Shown here piece by piece: positions 9,414 through 18,107 of a stretch of DNA of 64,000 nt. How positions within the stretch are numbered: the first letter of the stretch is position 1; each line of letters opens with the position of its first letter. Under the pieces are notes generated by a model. It saw nothing but the letters and a program-made list of their open reading frames with translations. It ran no database searches and was not told the DNA's origin. Made by a program: the position numbers and the translations under genes. Source of the stretch: a virus; IMG/VR virus record IMGVR_UViG_3300021407_000013, positions 1 through 64,000 of that record, one strand, 5' to 3'.

Positions 9414-10865
9414 TTACAGTGTAACGATATTGGTCGCTACGACTGTTACCAAAATGTGGACAAAGCCACGAGCGGGGATGAACAACGTGCTGAGTCCATC
9501 GTATTCGCCGGTGCCATAGTCGGCAGGGTTCAATGCAGTATAGGTGGCGAAAGGCACCGCATTGACATTGCAGACCGTCGCATAAGTGCCAGAATCAATT
9601 GCATCTGACAAATCCGACGGGCCTAGTGAAGTCTGCACAACTGGACCGTTAACCATTCCGTACTGGTTTCCGGTAGTCATCGTGCTCGCCAACACCTGCG
9701 ACAGTTGCGAGACACCATTTTGGTTGTAGTACAAAGGTGAAGTCGGATCATTCGATCCGTTTAACACGGCGTTCGAGATATTCAAATTGATGTTGATCTG
9801 GACCCAGTCGATAGTCCACCACCAATTGAAATAATCGAAGCCATCCGCCGTAACACCCTTGTAGACATTGGTATAAGCAATGCCACCTTGCGCGCCAGTT
9901 TGAATGTAATTCACATTGTTATTTTTGAATCCAACAAGAGTAGGTCCATTGTTCGGAACTGGGTAGGGTGTAACTCCATAGATGTACTTGAAGCACATCG
10001 GCGACACTCTCGTCACCGCAGTCGCCTTGAAGCGCATGGCCCAGTAGAACATACCGGCGATAGTAAATTCAGCGAACTGCCCAGGCACGGAGGCATTTCT
10101 GGCAGCTTGCACGCCTGGCGCTTCCATAAGCTGAATAACAGACTTATTTGTGTTGTCGATCAAACCGACAGCAGCAAGATCATCGAGCGTAACCCAGAAG
10201 TAAGTCATAGCTTCTGGATTGACATATTGCTGGAATAGCTCGATAACTGGGCTATCAGGTCCAAGATTGGCAACATCTGCCCAATAATCAGGCAACAGAT
10301 ACCCATAGTAAGAACCTGGGCTTTGCAGCAGCCAAGTCTCTAGAGCTGAAACCTCATTCGCAAATAGCGGCTGGTAACCAAGCTCCAGGATATTGACGCC
10401 GACCGCAGTTCCCTGTCTGAAGAAGGTAGCAACTTGAGCATTAAGTTGCAGAGCGGAAGTCAACTGCCAAGTGCCAGGAGTAAGGATAGCACCAGGATCT
10501 GCTGTGGCAGGAACAGTAAAGCTTGTTGGGCTTACAACAGAAGCATCAAAAGTTCCATTATATCCAATAGGATTCATACCAGCAATTGAAATCTTCAAAA
10601 GAGAACCAGTAGTTGCATATGAAGGCAACTCACCAGTAATAACAAATGTGATAGTGTCAGTACCGAAAGTGGCACTCGTAATACCTCCAGAGCCTTGCAA
10701 TATTGGCTTTAGATCAGTAAATTGGGTTAAAAACGTCGTAGAATTGGGAGGAACGGTTGTACCTCCAAAAGATAGAATGGCGCCAGTTTGCTGAAGCGTC
10801 GAAGGATAGGGCGCAAGAATGGTAGAAACTTGCACACTAACGATAGCATTTGGATCTTGATACAT
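9414..10865 (-). CDS. Tail sheath protein, DUF3383-like
   Basis: 483 residues, in the size range of DUF3383-type sheaths. The core (WLLQSPGSYYGYLLPDYWAD, and FAEFTIAGMFYWAMRFKATA) has the family look. Residues about 55-125 (FGTDTITFVITGELPSYATT, then GYNGTFDASVVSPTSFTVPA) read as a separate beta-sandwich inserted into the N-terminal part, a decoration domain repeated in many phage virion proteins. DNA in that insert is AT-richer than most of the rest of the gene. The protein contracts to drive the tube through the envelope. Confidence 0.85.
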   Translation of the reverse strand: MYQDPNAIVSVQVSTILAPYPSTLQQTGAILSFGGTTVPPNSTTFLTQFTDLKPILQGSGGITSATFGTDTITFVITGELPSYATTGSLLKISIAGMNPIGYNGTFDASVVSPTSFTVPATADPGAILTPGTWQLTSALQLNAQVATFFRQGTAVGVNILELGYQPLFANEVSALETWLLQSPGSYYGYLLPDYWADVANLGPDSPVIELFQQYVNPEAMTYFWVTLDDLAAVGLIDNTNKSVIQLMEAPGVQAARNASVPGQFAEFTIAGMFYWAMRFKATAVTRVSPMCFKYIYGVTPYPVPNNGPTLVGFKNNNVNYIQTGAQGGIAYTNVYKGVTADGFDYFNWWWTIDWVQININLNISNAVLNGSNDPTSPLYYNQNGVSQLSQVLASTMTTGNQYGMVNGPVVQTSLGPSDLSDAIDSGTYATVCNVNAVPFATYTALNPADYGTGEYDGLSTLFIPARGFVHILVTVVATNIVTL

Positions 10866-10886
10866 AACTTGGCTCCTTAGAACGGA

Positions 10887-11954
10887 TTAAGGCAGAGGTG
10901 AAGACGCTCCTTGAATACAGGCTTTATCTGACGGCGCCACATGCGCTCTCTTATTTCCAACTGTTTCGGTCGTTGCCCAAACATCAATGTCAACTAGCGC
11001 ATGTTTAATAAGCTGGCGTGTTAATCCTGGATCGGCTGATAATGTCTGAATATAAGACACTTTAAACTCAATTACTTTCCTCTGGGCTATCGTCTGTATC
11101 TCTGCCTGAGGTTGTTTCTCATCAACTATGCTAGGCATATTCATAATGCCTATTAGGCTTACATCCAAACTATATTGAACAACAAAATTCAAAAAACCAA
11201 TAATATCATTATTATCTACACCATATGTAGTTACTCTAACAGTATCACAAGCTAATTGGGTGCTTAGAGCAGTTTGACTAAGAAATGGAAAAGCCTGTAA
11301 TGCTTTGGTTTCTTCTATATGAATCGAAGCATACGGAGGCGGCTCATTCTCAGGAACAAGAAATGAAGGAAACATATTCTTAATTGGACAAACAAGCCCG
11401 CCATTAAAATCTGGCAAATAATTTGGAAAAGATAACCAAATTGGTAAAGAATTTGTAACAATCAATGCATTTGCTAAATTATTTAAAACATCAATATCAT
11501 CTACAATCTGTGTACTCATTACAGAAGTAACAGCTACACCAAGATAATGCCATAAATCTGCTTGTTGAAAATACTTGCCTTGTGAACTAAATGTGAAACG
11601 AATACCCTTATATTCAGCTAAATAAAGAAATTGCGGCTCAATTTTATTAAATACATCGCATTGTGTCAATGCAGTAAACACAATAGTATTCATAGAAATA
11701 GTTGATTCTTCTTCTTGCTCAACTTCTACTGAGTAATGAAGCGCCCCTTTAATTTGAAGACTCGCTGGAGGATCACCTGCTACTGGCATTACCAGATTGT
11801 AATTTACCCAAAAAAGAAAGCCATCTAGCGGAAGAACCATCCTCTTATAAAGTGTAAAAGTAATAGTTTGGTTAGCATCAAGTGTATTTACACCTGCTTC
11901 AAGAATAGCTCCTAATGGAGGTTTTCCACCTACAGCTTCATTAACTGTGGGCAT
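10887..11954 (-). CDS. Conserved virion protein between sheath and connector genes
   Basis: 355 residues. I do not recognise a named domain. It is beta-rich (TITFTLYKRMVLPLDGFLFW) with Tyr/Trp-rich segments and no signal peptide or coiled coil. It lies upstream of the sheath and downstream of a small connector-like gene, so a tail terminator, neck or sheath-initiator role is possible. Stop of the preceding gene and start of this one coincide at 11,954, which suggests translational coupling. Confidence 0.45.
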   Translation of the reverse strand: MPTVNEAVGGKPPLGAILEAGVNTLDANQTITFTLYKRMVLPLDGFLFWVNYNLVMPVAGDPPASLQIKGALHYSVEVEQEEESTISMNTIVFTALTQCDVFNKIEPQFLYLAEYKGIRFTFSSQGKYFQQADLWHYLGVAVTSVMSTQIVDDIDVLNNLANALIVTNSLPIWLSFPNYLPDFNGGLVCPIKNMFPSFLVPENEPPPYASIHIEETKALQAFPFLSQTALSTQLACDTVRVTTYGVDNNDIIGFLNFVVQYSLDVSLIGIMNMPSIVDEKQPQAEIQTIAQRKVIEFKVSYIQTLSADPGLTRQLIKHALVDIDVWATTETVGNKRAHVAPSDKACIQGASSPLP

Positions 11955-12460
11955 TATTTAATATCCGCCCAACATCTAAATGATACTCGATAGATACCAG
12001 ATCGTTCAAACGATGGGCGCTGCCGAGTGCTTATGCCACGTTTGCGCTTCTTGCCTCTTGAAACTTTCGTAGGAACACCAGACACCATTCCGTTCATTTC
12101 TTCTTGGTCAAGAAAGCCTCTAAACAGCTTTTCAATTTTATTCGTTTTAGAAGCCATAAACTTAACCATACGCGCGCTGGTAGGTTTTCGCACCTCAGAT
12201 AGCGCATCTACCACAAAATTTTCAAATGTTTCTGTAACAATATCGGAAATTTCTTCATCATAAATATCTGTAAATGTACCAAGAATACCATATTTACTTT
12301 CTAAAATGTCACCTACATCTTCAGCAGTTCGTCTCGGACCTGAGTAACGACGACGCATTTTTGCTTCATGCGCTTTAACAGCAGCCACAGGTGCTGCCAT
12401 ATTCTTCAATGTATATGGAGTATTTAGAAACCCCATATGTATGACAATATCTCTTGCCAC
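11954..12460 (-). CDS. Putative neck or tail-completion protein
   Basis: 168 residues, basic in the middle and C-terminus (RGKKRKRGISTRQRPSFER). Position between Ig-like/anti-defence genes and the sheath block, and size, suit an HK97 gp10-like or tail-terminator protein. No specific motif was found. Starts and stops overlap those of both neighbours. Confidence 0.4.
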   Translation of the reverse strand: MARDIVIHMGFLNTPYTLKNMAAPVAAVKAHEAKMRRRYSGPRRTAEDVGDILESKYGILGTFTDIYDEEISDIVTETFENFVVDALSEVRKPTSARMVKFMASKTNKIEKLFRGFLDQEEMNGMVSGVPTKVSRGKKRKRGISTRQRPSFERSGIYRVSFRCWADIK

Positions 12461-12687
12461 TAGAACAAATCCGCTCCGTTTTGTGGAGGAGGTTCTTCAT
12501 TAACACGTTTTATAGTTGTTGATTGAGAATTTTCTGTTTCTTTATGAGTTATCTCAAAATTGCCCCTGCCTTGAGGAGCAGGCATAGTGGAATTTTCATC
12601 AGATAAAGGCGGCGGATTATCAGCAATAACTACACCAAATCGTAATTTGGCATTTGCTGCGCTAACATTTAGAAGGTGTTGTGGCAT
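12460..12687 (-). CDS. Small protein with C-terminal DLF peptide
   Basis: 75 residues, mostly disordered (Pro, Asn, Gln-rich), ending in QNGADLF. I do not recognise a family. The C-terminal ADLF matches the ends of the phage ligase, primase and others in this window and resembles a sliding-clamp-binding peptide; in a late virion gene this is unexpected. It sits between the Tad2-like gene and a neck gene with tight spacing. Confidence 0.5.
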   Translation of the reverse strand: MPQHLLNVSAANAKLRFGVVIADNPPPLSDENSTMPAPQGRGNFEITHKETENSQSTTIKRVNEEPPPQNGADLF

Positions 12688-12696
12688 AGTATCCTC

Positions 12697-12921
12697 TCAT
12701 ATTGCCCACTCATAGTCGTCAGCAAGTAAATCAGATTGCGTTGGCATCCAAGCAACAAGTTTTTTACCCATTGTAATATAAATATATGGTTCTGTCATCT
12801 TAGAATTAGCATCTGGTTTTTGAATTGCAATACTCCAATCGGCGGGCCATGATATACGACGACATGGTTTACCAGCGCCGATAGTTGATTGCATATGAGC
12901 AATTGCCCAGCCTATATTCAT
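12697..12921 (-). CDS. tad2: Tad2-like (DUF2829) anti-Thoeris protein
   Basis: 74 residues with the DUF2829 layout: N-terminal [20 protein letters not shown] then SW, a short central strand region (EPYIYITM), and the C-terminal signature [20 protein letters not shown]2829 proteins of this size are Tad2, which binds the signalling nucleotide made by Thoeris ThsB and so blocks abortive infection. It lies inside the late structural operon between the Ig-like cassette and the connector genes, overlapping the next gene upstream by 4 bp. The family call is from motif; anti-Thoeris action of this copy is inferred. Confidence 0.75.
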   Translation of the reverse strand: MNIGWAIAHMQSTIGAGKPCRRISWPADWSIAIQKPDANSKMTEPYIYITMGKKLVAWMPTQSDLLADDYEWAI

Positions 12922-13352
12922 GGTATAGTAACCGTATTGGTATTTACTGGAGGATACTGTCTACCTTGAGCATTACTAACAATAACTTGGCAGAAGACTT
13001 CCGCTCCAGAATTTCCTGTTCCAAATAACCAAGTAGATCCTGTTGCGCCAATGGCTGCACCACCATTTAAGAACCATTGATAAGCATAGGCAGTAGGATA
13101 ACCATTCCATAATCCACCAGTGCAAAGAACATAATTTGGATTAAGAGTGCATTGTGGTGGAATCATATTATATAATGGCATATTTAATGGCGGATTAGGC
13201 GTATTGCCTTGCGATAGCCAAACTTGATAAGCCTGCCAATCTGTATTGGCAGGATCATTTGGAATAAACGCACCATCTGAGTTCCGAATAATTACATTCG
13301 GATCAATGGAGTTAGTCATATAACTCCAAACCTGCGTATAGCCTTGGTTCAT
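12918..13352 (-). CDS. Ig-like virion protein with tail-fibre-type N-terminus
   Basis: 144 residues. The first 60 contain [20 protein letters not shown], a segment common near the N-terminus of phage tail-fibre and decoration proteins. The last 75 are one Ig-like domain with the signature G-x-W-x-x-x-P-x-A-Y-x-Y-Q-W-x-x-N-G. It is part of a run of four Ig-like or collagen-like genes downstream of the capsid block, probably displayed on the head or neck and able to bind host or surface glycans. Confidence 0.6.
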   Translation of the reverse strand: MNQGYTQVWSYMTNSIDPNVIIRNSDGAFIPNDPANTDWQAYQVWLSQGNTPNPPLNMPLYNMIPPQCTLNPNYVLCTGGLWNGYPTAYAYQWFLNGGAAIGATGSTWLFGTGNSGAEVFCQVIVSNAQGRQYPPVNTNTVTIP

Positions 13353-13720
13353 GGAATAACTATCCCGTTAGATGGAGGCGCGGCTGTAGTACCAATAGTA
13401 TTTGTCGCTGAAACAATACAAGTCAATGTCGTTCCACTATCACCTGCTTGAATAGTGCGATCACCATTAGTTTGAGGCGCCCCAACATTAACACCATTTC
13501 GTTGCCATTGCCAAGCATAGGTGTCAACTAAATCGCCCATATTTTGCCAATTGCCATGCGTACAAAGAACTGTATCTCCAACTTCACCTGTTCCGCTTGT
13601 AACAGACAAATACGGAACATCAATATTAACAGGAGGATCTGTCTCTGGCGGAGGCGCAACATTAATATGCCACAACAATGCTGCTCTTTTTTGAGTCATT
13701 ACCTGCGGATATTGCGGCAT
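13349..13720 (-). CDS. Ig-like virion decoration protein
   Basis: 123 residues, one Ig-like domain ([20 protein letters not shown], then [13 protein letters not shown]) after a 35-residue leader. It shares the W..Q-W-x-R-N-G pattern with its two Ig-like neighbours, so the three are likely paralogues. Overlap of 4 bp with the next gene suggests coupled translation. A surface role on the capsid or neck is inferred. Confidence 0.6.
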   Translation of the reverse strand: MPQYPQVMTQKRAALLWHINVAPPPETDPPVNIDVPYLSVTSGTGEVGDTVLCTHGNWQNMGDLVDTYAWQWQRNGVNVGAPQTNGDRTIQAGDSGTTLTCIVSATNTIGTTAAPPSNGIVIP

Positions 13721-13729
13721 TTGAAACTC

Positions 13730-14089
13730 CTATGGGGTAGGAACGACTACCCACGCGCCAGCTTGTCGCGCGTACATTTGCCCATCATTGGGCGCATCTT
13801 CAAGTCCGTCAGCTCCAGCTGGACCTGTAGCGCCCGGATCGCCAACTGGACCCTGAGGCCCTTGTGATCCTGTAGCGCCTGTATTGCCAGGTGGACCCTG
13901 AGGACCCTCAGGTCCTTCAGGTCCTTCCGGTCCTTCAGGTCCTGGATCACCCTGGGGTCCTTGTGGACCGGGAGGGCCTGCTGGACCTGCTGGACCGGGA
14001 ACTCCAGGCGCTGCTGCCATTTGGAAGTGCTCCATACTTTCAGCATATGCGATGCCGCCTCTGCTGCCGGGTCCTGGGCCATATGGCAT
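13730..14089 (-). CDS. Collagen-like virion protein
   Basis: 119 residues. From residue about 30 to 95 there is an almost unbroken Gly-X-Y run rich in Pro, Gln and Glu ([20 protein letters not shown]), flanked by a short N-terminal segment and a Trp/Val C-terminal end ([11 protein letters not shown]). Such repeats form triple helices in phage fibres. Neighbours are Ig-like proteins, so a surface-appendage role is likely. The other frames here are long open shadows of the Gly/Pro repeats. Confidence 0.75.
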   Translation of the reverse strand: MPYGPGPGSRGGIAYAESMEHFQMAAAPGVPGPAGPAGPPGPQGPQGDPGPEGPEGPEGPEGPQGPPGNTGATGSQGPQGPVGDPGATGPAGADGLEDAPNDGQMYARQAGAWVVVPTP

Positions 14090-14098
14090 CTAAGGCTC

Positions 14099-15202
14099 CT
14101 ACGTCACATTAATAGTACAAGTGCTTGGAACACCTATACCTACAGAATTTTGAGCATAAAGGGTATAAGTATAAGTACCAACTTCTACGAAACTTGCATT
14201 AGCCACCGTAACTACACCTGAACCATCTATAGTAAATATACCATCTGGTGTACTACCAGTAGGAACAATAGCCCAAGCATCTGGACTATCTGTTCCAAAA
14301 CATTGCCCAACAAAATCACCGTTAGATACTGGAAGAGCAATATCAAAATTTGCAGGATCAATAACAGGTTCAGTAGGAGGATTCACATAAACTTGATTAG
14401 ATGTTGCTGTAGCAATACCACCACCTACGGCATTTGCTGCCTGTGCTACTCCACCAATATATGTTCCTTCATCAGCAGTTGTAGTAATATATGAATTGCT
14501 TGCTTGTCCACTAATAGACGAACCATTTCGTGTCCATCCATAATAGTAACCTGTCGGATTACCAGTCCAATTTCCGTTATTTAAACTTAATGTATCACCA
14601 ACATTTACAGGTCCAACAGGAGTAATTGTTGGCGCAATGATATTAACAGGCGGTCCAGCAATGGATACAGTGTTACTTGTAGGTTCTGCTGAACTTCTAC
14701 CACCATCATTATCAGCTGCTACAGTCGCGCCAATTGTATTGTTTCTATCAGCAATAGTAGTCATATAAGTAATATTATTCGCACCAACAATAGGATTATT
14801 ATTTCTAGTCCATTGAATATCAAATCCTACAGGATTATTAGTCCAAACACCTGTATTGAGTGTTAACAATGTTCCTGAATTTAATGTTCCAGTAGGGGTA
14901 ATAGATGGCGGTGTTGTATTAACAGGAACAGGCGGAGGTCCAGGTGCTGTGTCCCATACAGGCATTGCATTGGGCGCCCCAGATATAACTACTGGAACAG
15001 CATTATTTGCATTTCCTTGGTCAGTACCAAATGGAGGCGTTCCTGCTCCAGCAGCGAAATATACTGGAATTGGACCTGAATAAACACCTGTTGGTCCTGA
15101 TTCTATAGTAATTGGCATTGCTTTAGGTGACGAAGATAGAAAAACTGGTATAGCACCAGCAGGATTTGTCCTGTCATTAGGGTATCTAATGGCAGAAGGC
15201 AT
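14099..15202 (-). CDS. Ig-like repeat virion protein
   Basis: 367 residues from the ATG that overlaps the upstream stop as TGATG; an in-frame start 63 bp further upstream would extend into the preceding gene. After a Pro/Gly-rich N-terminal 100 residues there are two clear Ig-like domains with the pattern N-x-G-x-W-x-x-N-P-x-G-x-x-x-x-W-T-R-N (around 120-205 and 210-290) and a third divergent beta-domain ending the protein (VEVGTYTYTLYAQNSVG). Probably a head or neck decoration fibre. Confidence 0.65.
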   Translation of the reverse strand: MPSAIRYPNDRTNPAGAIPVFLSSSPKAMPITIESGPTGVYSGPIPVYFAAGAGTPPFGTDQGNANNAVPVVISGAPNAMPVWDTAPGPPPVPVNTTPPSITPTGTLNSGTLLTLNTGVWTNNPVGFDIQWTRNNNPIVGANNITYMTTIADRNNTIGATVAADNDGGRSSAEPTSNTVSIAGPPVNIIAPTITPVGPVNVGDTLSLNNGNWTGNPTGYYYGWTRNGSSISGQASNSYITTTADEGTYIGGVAQAANAVGGGIATATSNQVYVNPPTEPVIDPANFDIALPVSNGDFVGQCFGTDSPDAWAIVPTGSTPDGIFTIDGSGVVTVANASFVEVGTYTYTLYAQNSVGIGVPSTCTINVT

Positions 15203-15687
15203 CAGGGTGTCCAACCCCACATAGAGCCGACGCTTTGGGCAATGCCCATATAGATGCGCCCCCAAGGAGTTTTCAACGTCTGCAAGTCCCCAAGCGTTAA
15301 ATTCTCCATACTCTTTAGCAATTGCAATCCAGCACTCGTTCCTTGATCTGCTGCATTATTCACAAGACCTGGAACAAAGCTATTAAGATTCAAACTGCCT
15401 CGTAAATCTGCCCAATATGTAGCCGCGTTATCAGGAGGCGGAACTGCATTTGGATCATCTTGTGCTATATTGACTAAGTAATCTCCAGCTAAATTATAGA
15501 CTGCGACCGTAAAAACACCAGGATTTGCGCACCAAATGTATCTGTTAACAATTTCAAAAGCTATGTCATACGACATTTGAATATAAATACTATCCTCAGG
15601 GAGTACGTTATCTGGTACTCCCATCACAGAATAAACCCAAGCTGTATAGCCCTCTATTGTTGGAGGAGCTAAGTCTTGGAGAGACAT
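15202..15687 (-). CDS. Putative head-tail adaptor protein
   Basis: 161 residues, helical, following the capsid genes by one. Features are an early Trp-Val-Tyr helix (GYTAWVYSVMGVPDNVLPED), a buried AFEIVNRYIWC helix and a GWTP end. Position and size suit the adaptor that attaches to the portal, but I cannot name the family. Start and stop overlap those of the neighbours. Confidence 0.5.
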   Translation of the reverse strand: MSLQDLAPPTIEGYTAWVYSVMGVPDNVLPEDSIYIQMSYDIAFEIVNRYIWCANPGVFTVAVYNLAGDYLVNIAQDDPNAVPPPDNAATYWADLRGSLNLNSFVPGLVNNAADQGTSAGLQLLKSMENLTLGDLQTLKTPWGRIYMGIAQSVGSMWGWTP

Positions 15688-16247
15688 TAGAATACTGACC
15701 TCTTAGCTTGTCCTGTTTTGAATAGGTCAGTAACAATACCTAACGGACCCCTTTCACTAGGGTCTTGAGGCGCACCGCGTTCTTTGGATCGGGTGATTGT
15801 GATTTTTTCGGCGATCTCAGGGTCGCGGTCTTTAGTTGGTTTCTCTGTGATCTCCATTTCAAAACTTGTAAGCTTCTCACCAGCATTTTCCTCGATCTGT
15901 GCATTGACAGCAATAGCTGCCTCAGCGCGAAGTCTTTCACCAGTTTTCTTGCTGACTTCTCGATTGCTGACAACAAGCTCAACAATCTTCTCAGCAGGGA
16001 TAGGTTTATCAATTGAATACATATATGGGATAAAGTATCCTTTAAATTGATCCAATTCCGTAACACGAACCATTCCATATTTTACGTGGAATTGTGCAAT
16101 AATGTCAATCTGCTTCTGGTCTAATTCTCCAGAAAGCTTAATTTGACCTCCAATAGGAATCATTTGTCTGCGATAATTTTTGAAATCAGGCAAACGATAT
16201 TGGAAGTCTATATTTTGATGTGTGCCGTTAGCAACAAACATTTGCAT
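15687..16247 (-). CDS. Head or neck protein of unknown function
   Basis: 186 residues. N-terminal 80 residues are compact (FVANGTHQNIDFQYRLPDFK), the rest is charged and helical (KTGERLRAEAAIAVNAQIEE) with a basic C-terminus (GQAKRSVF). It is the first gene after the major capsid gene and its hairpin. No domain recognised; a virion or assembly role is inferred from location. Confidence 0.45.
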   Translation of the reverse strand: MQMFVANGTHQNIDFQYRLPDFKNYRRQMIPIGGQIKLSGELDQKQIDIIAQFHVKYGMVRVTELDQFKGYFIPYMYSIDKPIPAEKIVELVVSNREVSKKTGERLRAEAAIAVNAQIEENAGEKLTSFEMEITEKPTKDRDPEIAEKITITRSKERGAPQDPSERGPLGIVTDLFKTGQAKRSVF

Positions 16248-16270
16248 TTGGATTAATCCTTGCTACCAAG

Positions 16271-16303
16271 GGACGGCCGTGGGGTAGCAATCCACGACCG
16301 CCC
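16271..16303 (-). terminator. Hairpin after major capsid gene
   Basis: Two 12-nt arms pair fully only in the minus-strand RNA, where two positions are G-U wobbles (they are A-C mismatches on the other strand), so selection acts on the late mRNA. There is no U-tract, so it is more likely an mRNA stabiliser or attenuator than a full terminator. Confidence 0.5.
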
Positions 16304-16345
16304 AGGATCGTCCAGTTTCGAGAAAAAGATCCCTACAGCTGGAGA

Positions 16346-17374
16346 TTACTCGTACTGCATCGTGGCGATAACAATGCACTCAGGACGGACACCCCATCCC
16401 GAAGTGATGCGCCACTCGGACAGCACATCAATGGCGCCGCCGGCGAGCGGAGTGGGAATTTCACGAGGCGCTGCCATATCCGCGTACATCAAAGTGCAAG
16501 CCTCGATGCCAGGCGCAATTTTGGCAATTTCGTTCGTGTTGATCTTGCTGCCGACCGGCTTTTTGACTTCAGGCATAACGATTAGGACAACGTCATTGTT
16601 GCCACCGCCGACGCCCTTGCCGATCAAAGTATCATCATAAACCCAGGAAATAGTATCGCCGTTATTTCCCAGAACCGTCTCGAACATCCCCTTGGTTGAC
16701 ACAGAACCTGCGCCTTCGCGCTGGAACTGGACAACCTGGACGATGTTTTGATATTCCATCGCCGCTAGGGTTCTCTGCGGACCAAGAATTGTAAAGTGCC
16801 GCCCGATACCGAGTTGATTTGTCAAGGTCTTCAGCGCGCTGATCTGTGTGATAAGCCACACACCCAACTCGCCGTTGTCGTATGTCACAACGGTGTCATT
16901 TCCGTTGCTATCAGGCGGCAGCGATACGGCTGTGGCGCCCTGTGCGTTGAGAAGCCCTTCGCCGTTAATGGGATTCATCCCATATAGAAGAGCATTGCGA
17001 GCGAGTTGGAAATGGCCCTGTCTCATGCCGAGGCGTTGCGCCTCAACCATGTTAAGGCCCCAATTGCCCATTGCCGCGGTGTCGTGATGATCATATTCCG
17101 CGCGCACCCTCAGAAGATAGCTGGCGGTAGAGATCATCGAGAGAGCGATGCTGACGCTCGGCAGCTGGTTGTAGGCAGCTTGCCCAGCAGCCATGCGCGT
17201 GCGAACGTCGAGACGCTTCATGTAAACATAAAGGTCTCCATCACTCAATCTGACAAGCGGTTCCTCGCCGGCCAAAGTGCTAAAAGCCCCTGATGCCTGG
17301 ACATAAGGGAGAATGATCCCGGGTTCAACGAACGAAGGATTAACAATGGCATATGACGGATTGACGCTACCCAT
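16346..17374 (-). CDS. Major capsid protein, DUF2184-like
   Basis: 342 residues, HK97-fold type by context. The ordered features are an N-terminal LVRLSDGDLYVYMKRLDVRT, the helix region ARNALLYGMNPINGEGLLNA with the DUF2184-like GxxGLLN segment, and a C-terminal beta-domain (GAIDVLSEWRITSGWGVRPE). It lies directly after the cement candidate, uses GC-richer codons than the baseplate genes, and is followed by a hairpin. These point to the most abundant virion protein. Confidence 0.85.
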   Translation of the reverse strand: MGSVNPSYAIVNPSFVEPGIILPYVQASGAFSTLAGEEPLVRLSDGDLYVYMKRLDVRTRMAAGQAAYNQLPSVSIALSMISTASYLLRVRAEYDHHDTAAMGNWGLNMVEAQRLGMRQGHFQLARNALLYGMNPINGEGLLNAQGATAVSLPPDSNGNDTVVTYDNGELGVWLITQISALKTLTNQLGIGRHFTILGPQRTLAAMEYQNIVQVVQFQREGAGSVSTKGMFETVLGNNGDTISWVYDDTLIGKGVGGGNNDVVLIVMPEVKKPVGSKINTNEIAKIAPGIEACTLMYADMAAPREIPTPLAGGAIDVLSEWRITSGWGVRPECIVIATMQYE

Positions 17375-17430
17375 GGAAGTTCACCTCATATTTTGAGAGG
17401 CGGGTTGCGCCTCAGTTGCACCGTTTTCGA

Positions 17431-18069
17431 TCAGATTTCGAGTAGAATTGTGTCACCTGAGCGGTTCCAAGTTGCGAAACCAGTCGTCGAATTGTAAACG
17501 ACTGTCATCGAGTTTCCAAGATTGTACCCGATAACATTCATGCCAGCCGGCGGCAGAGCAATACCGCCAGCAGCAGTTGCCGTAACCCACTGGTTCGTAA
17601 TATTGAAATACAGTGGGGCAGGTGCCAGTCCAACAGGAACTGGATAACCTGGAGGCGCCAATTGTAGCAAGAGCGCCGGATCCATCGCCATAGGAATACG
17701 CGCACGGCTTCCAAAGCGATAGAAGTTCACAAGCATACCAACATTCGCTTGCGGAACTGGACTCGAAACGCTGTTGATCATAGCGTGATTCTGGTTGAAC
17801 ACGCTGATTCCGGTCGGTGCCACCGCCGCAGTCGCTCTCATGATAGAGTTCTGCAACGCTGGGTCCCAAAGGCTGCCAGTCGGCGGCAGATGCTCAGCAA
17901 TTGGAACGCCGCCAAACATCGGCAGCGTTTCAGTCGGCGCCAATTGACCACCGGTCAACTGATACCGGATTGCGGGATCATCCATTGCCATACCCTGCAT
18001 CATCCCGTCGAGCGAGATTTTGAAGGTACCACTGGCATTTGTGGTAAGAACAGGATTAATATTGATCAT
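17431..18069 (-). CDS. Putative capsid cement/decoration protein
   Basis: 212 residues, rich in Met, Pro, Ala and Gly, beta-type, with no charged helices. It lies between the protease-scaffold gene and the major capsid gene, the usual place of head decoration or structural cement proteins, and shares their GC-rich codon use. No sequence family is recognised, so the role is inferred from place and composition. Confidence 0.55.
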   Translation of the reverse strand: MININPVLTTNASGTFKISLDGMMQGMAMDDPAIRYQLTGGQLAPTETLPMFGGVPIAEHLPPTGSLWDPALQNSIMRATAAVAPTGISVFNQNHAMINSVSSPVPQANVGMLVNFYRFGSRARIPMAMDPALLLQLAPPGYPVPVGLAPAPLYFNITNQWVTATAAGGIALPPAGMNVIGYNLGNSMTVVYNSTTGFATWNRSGDTILLEI

Positions 18070-18107
18070 GACCCAAAAGCTCCTTAATGGTTAAGCCGAC
18101 GACTCCC

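Noticed and set aside
13747-14221. Frames on both strands over the collagen-like gene
   Set aside because: Products of the Gly-X-Y repeat in other frames, low-complexity translations.
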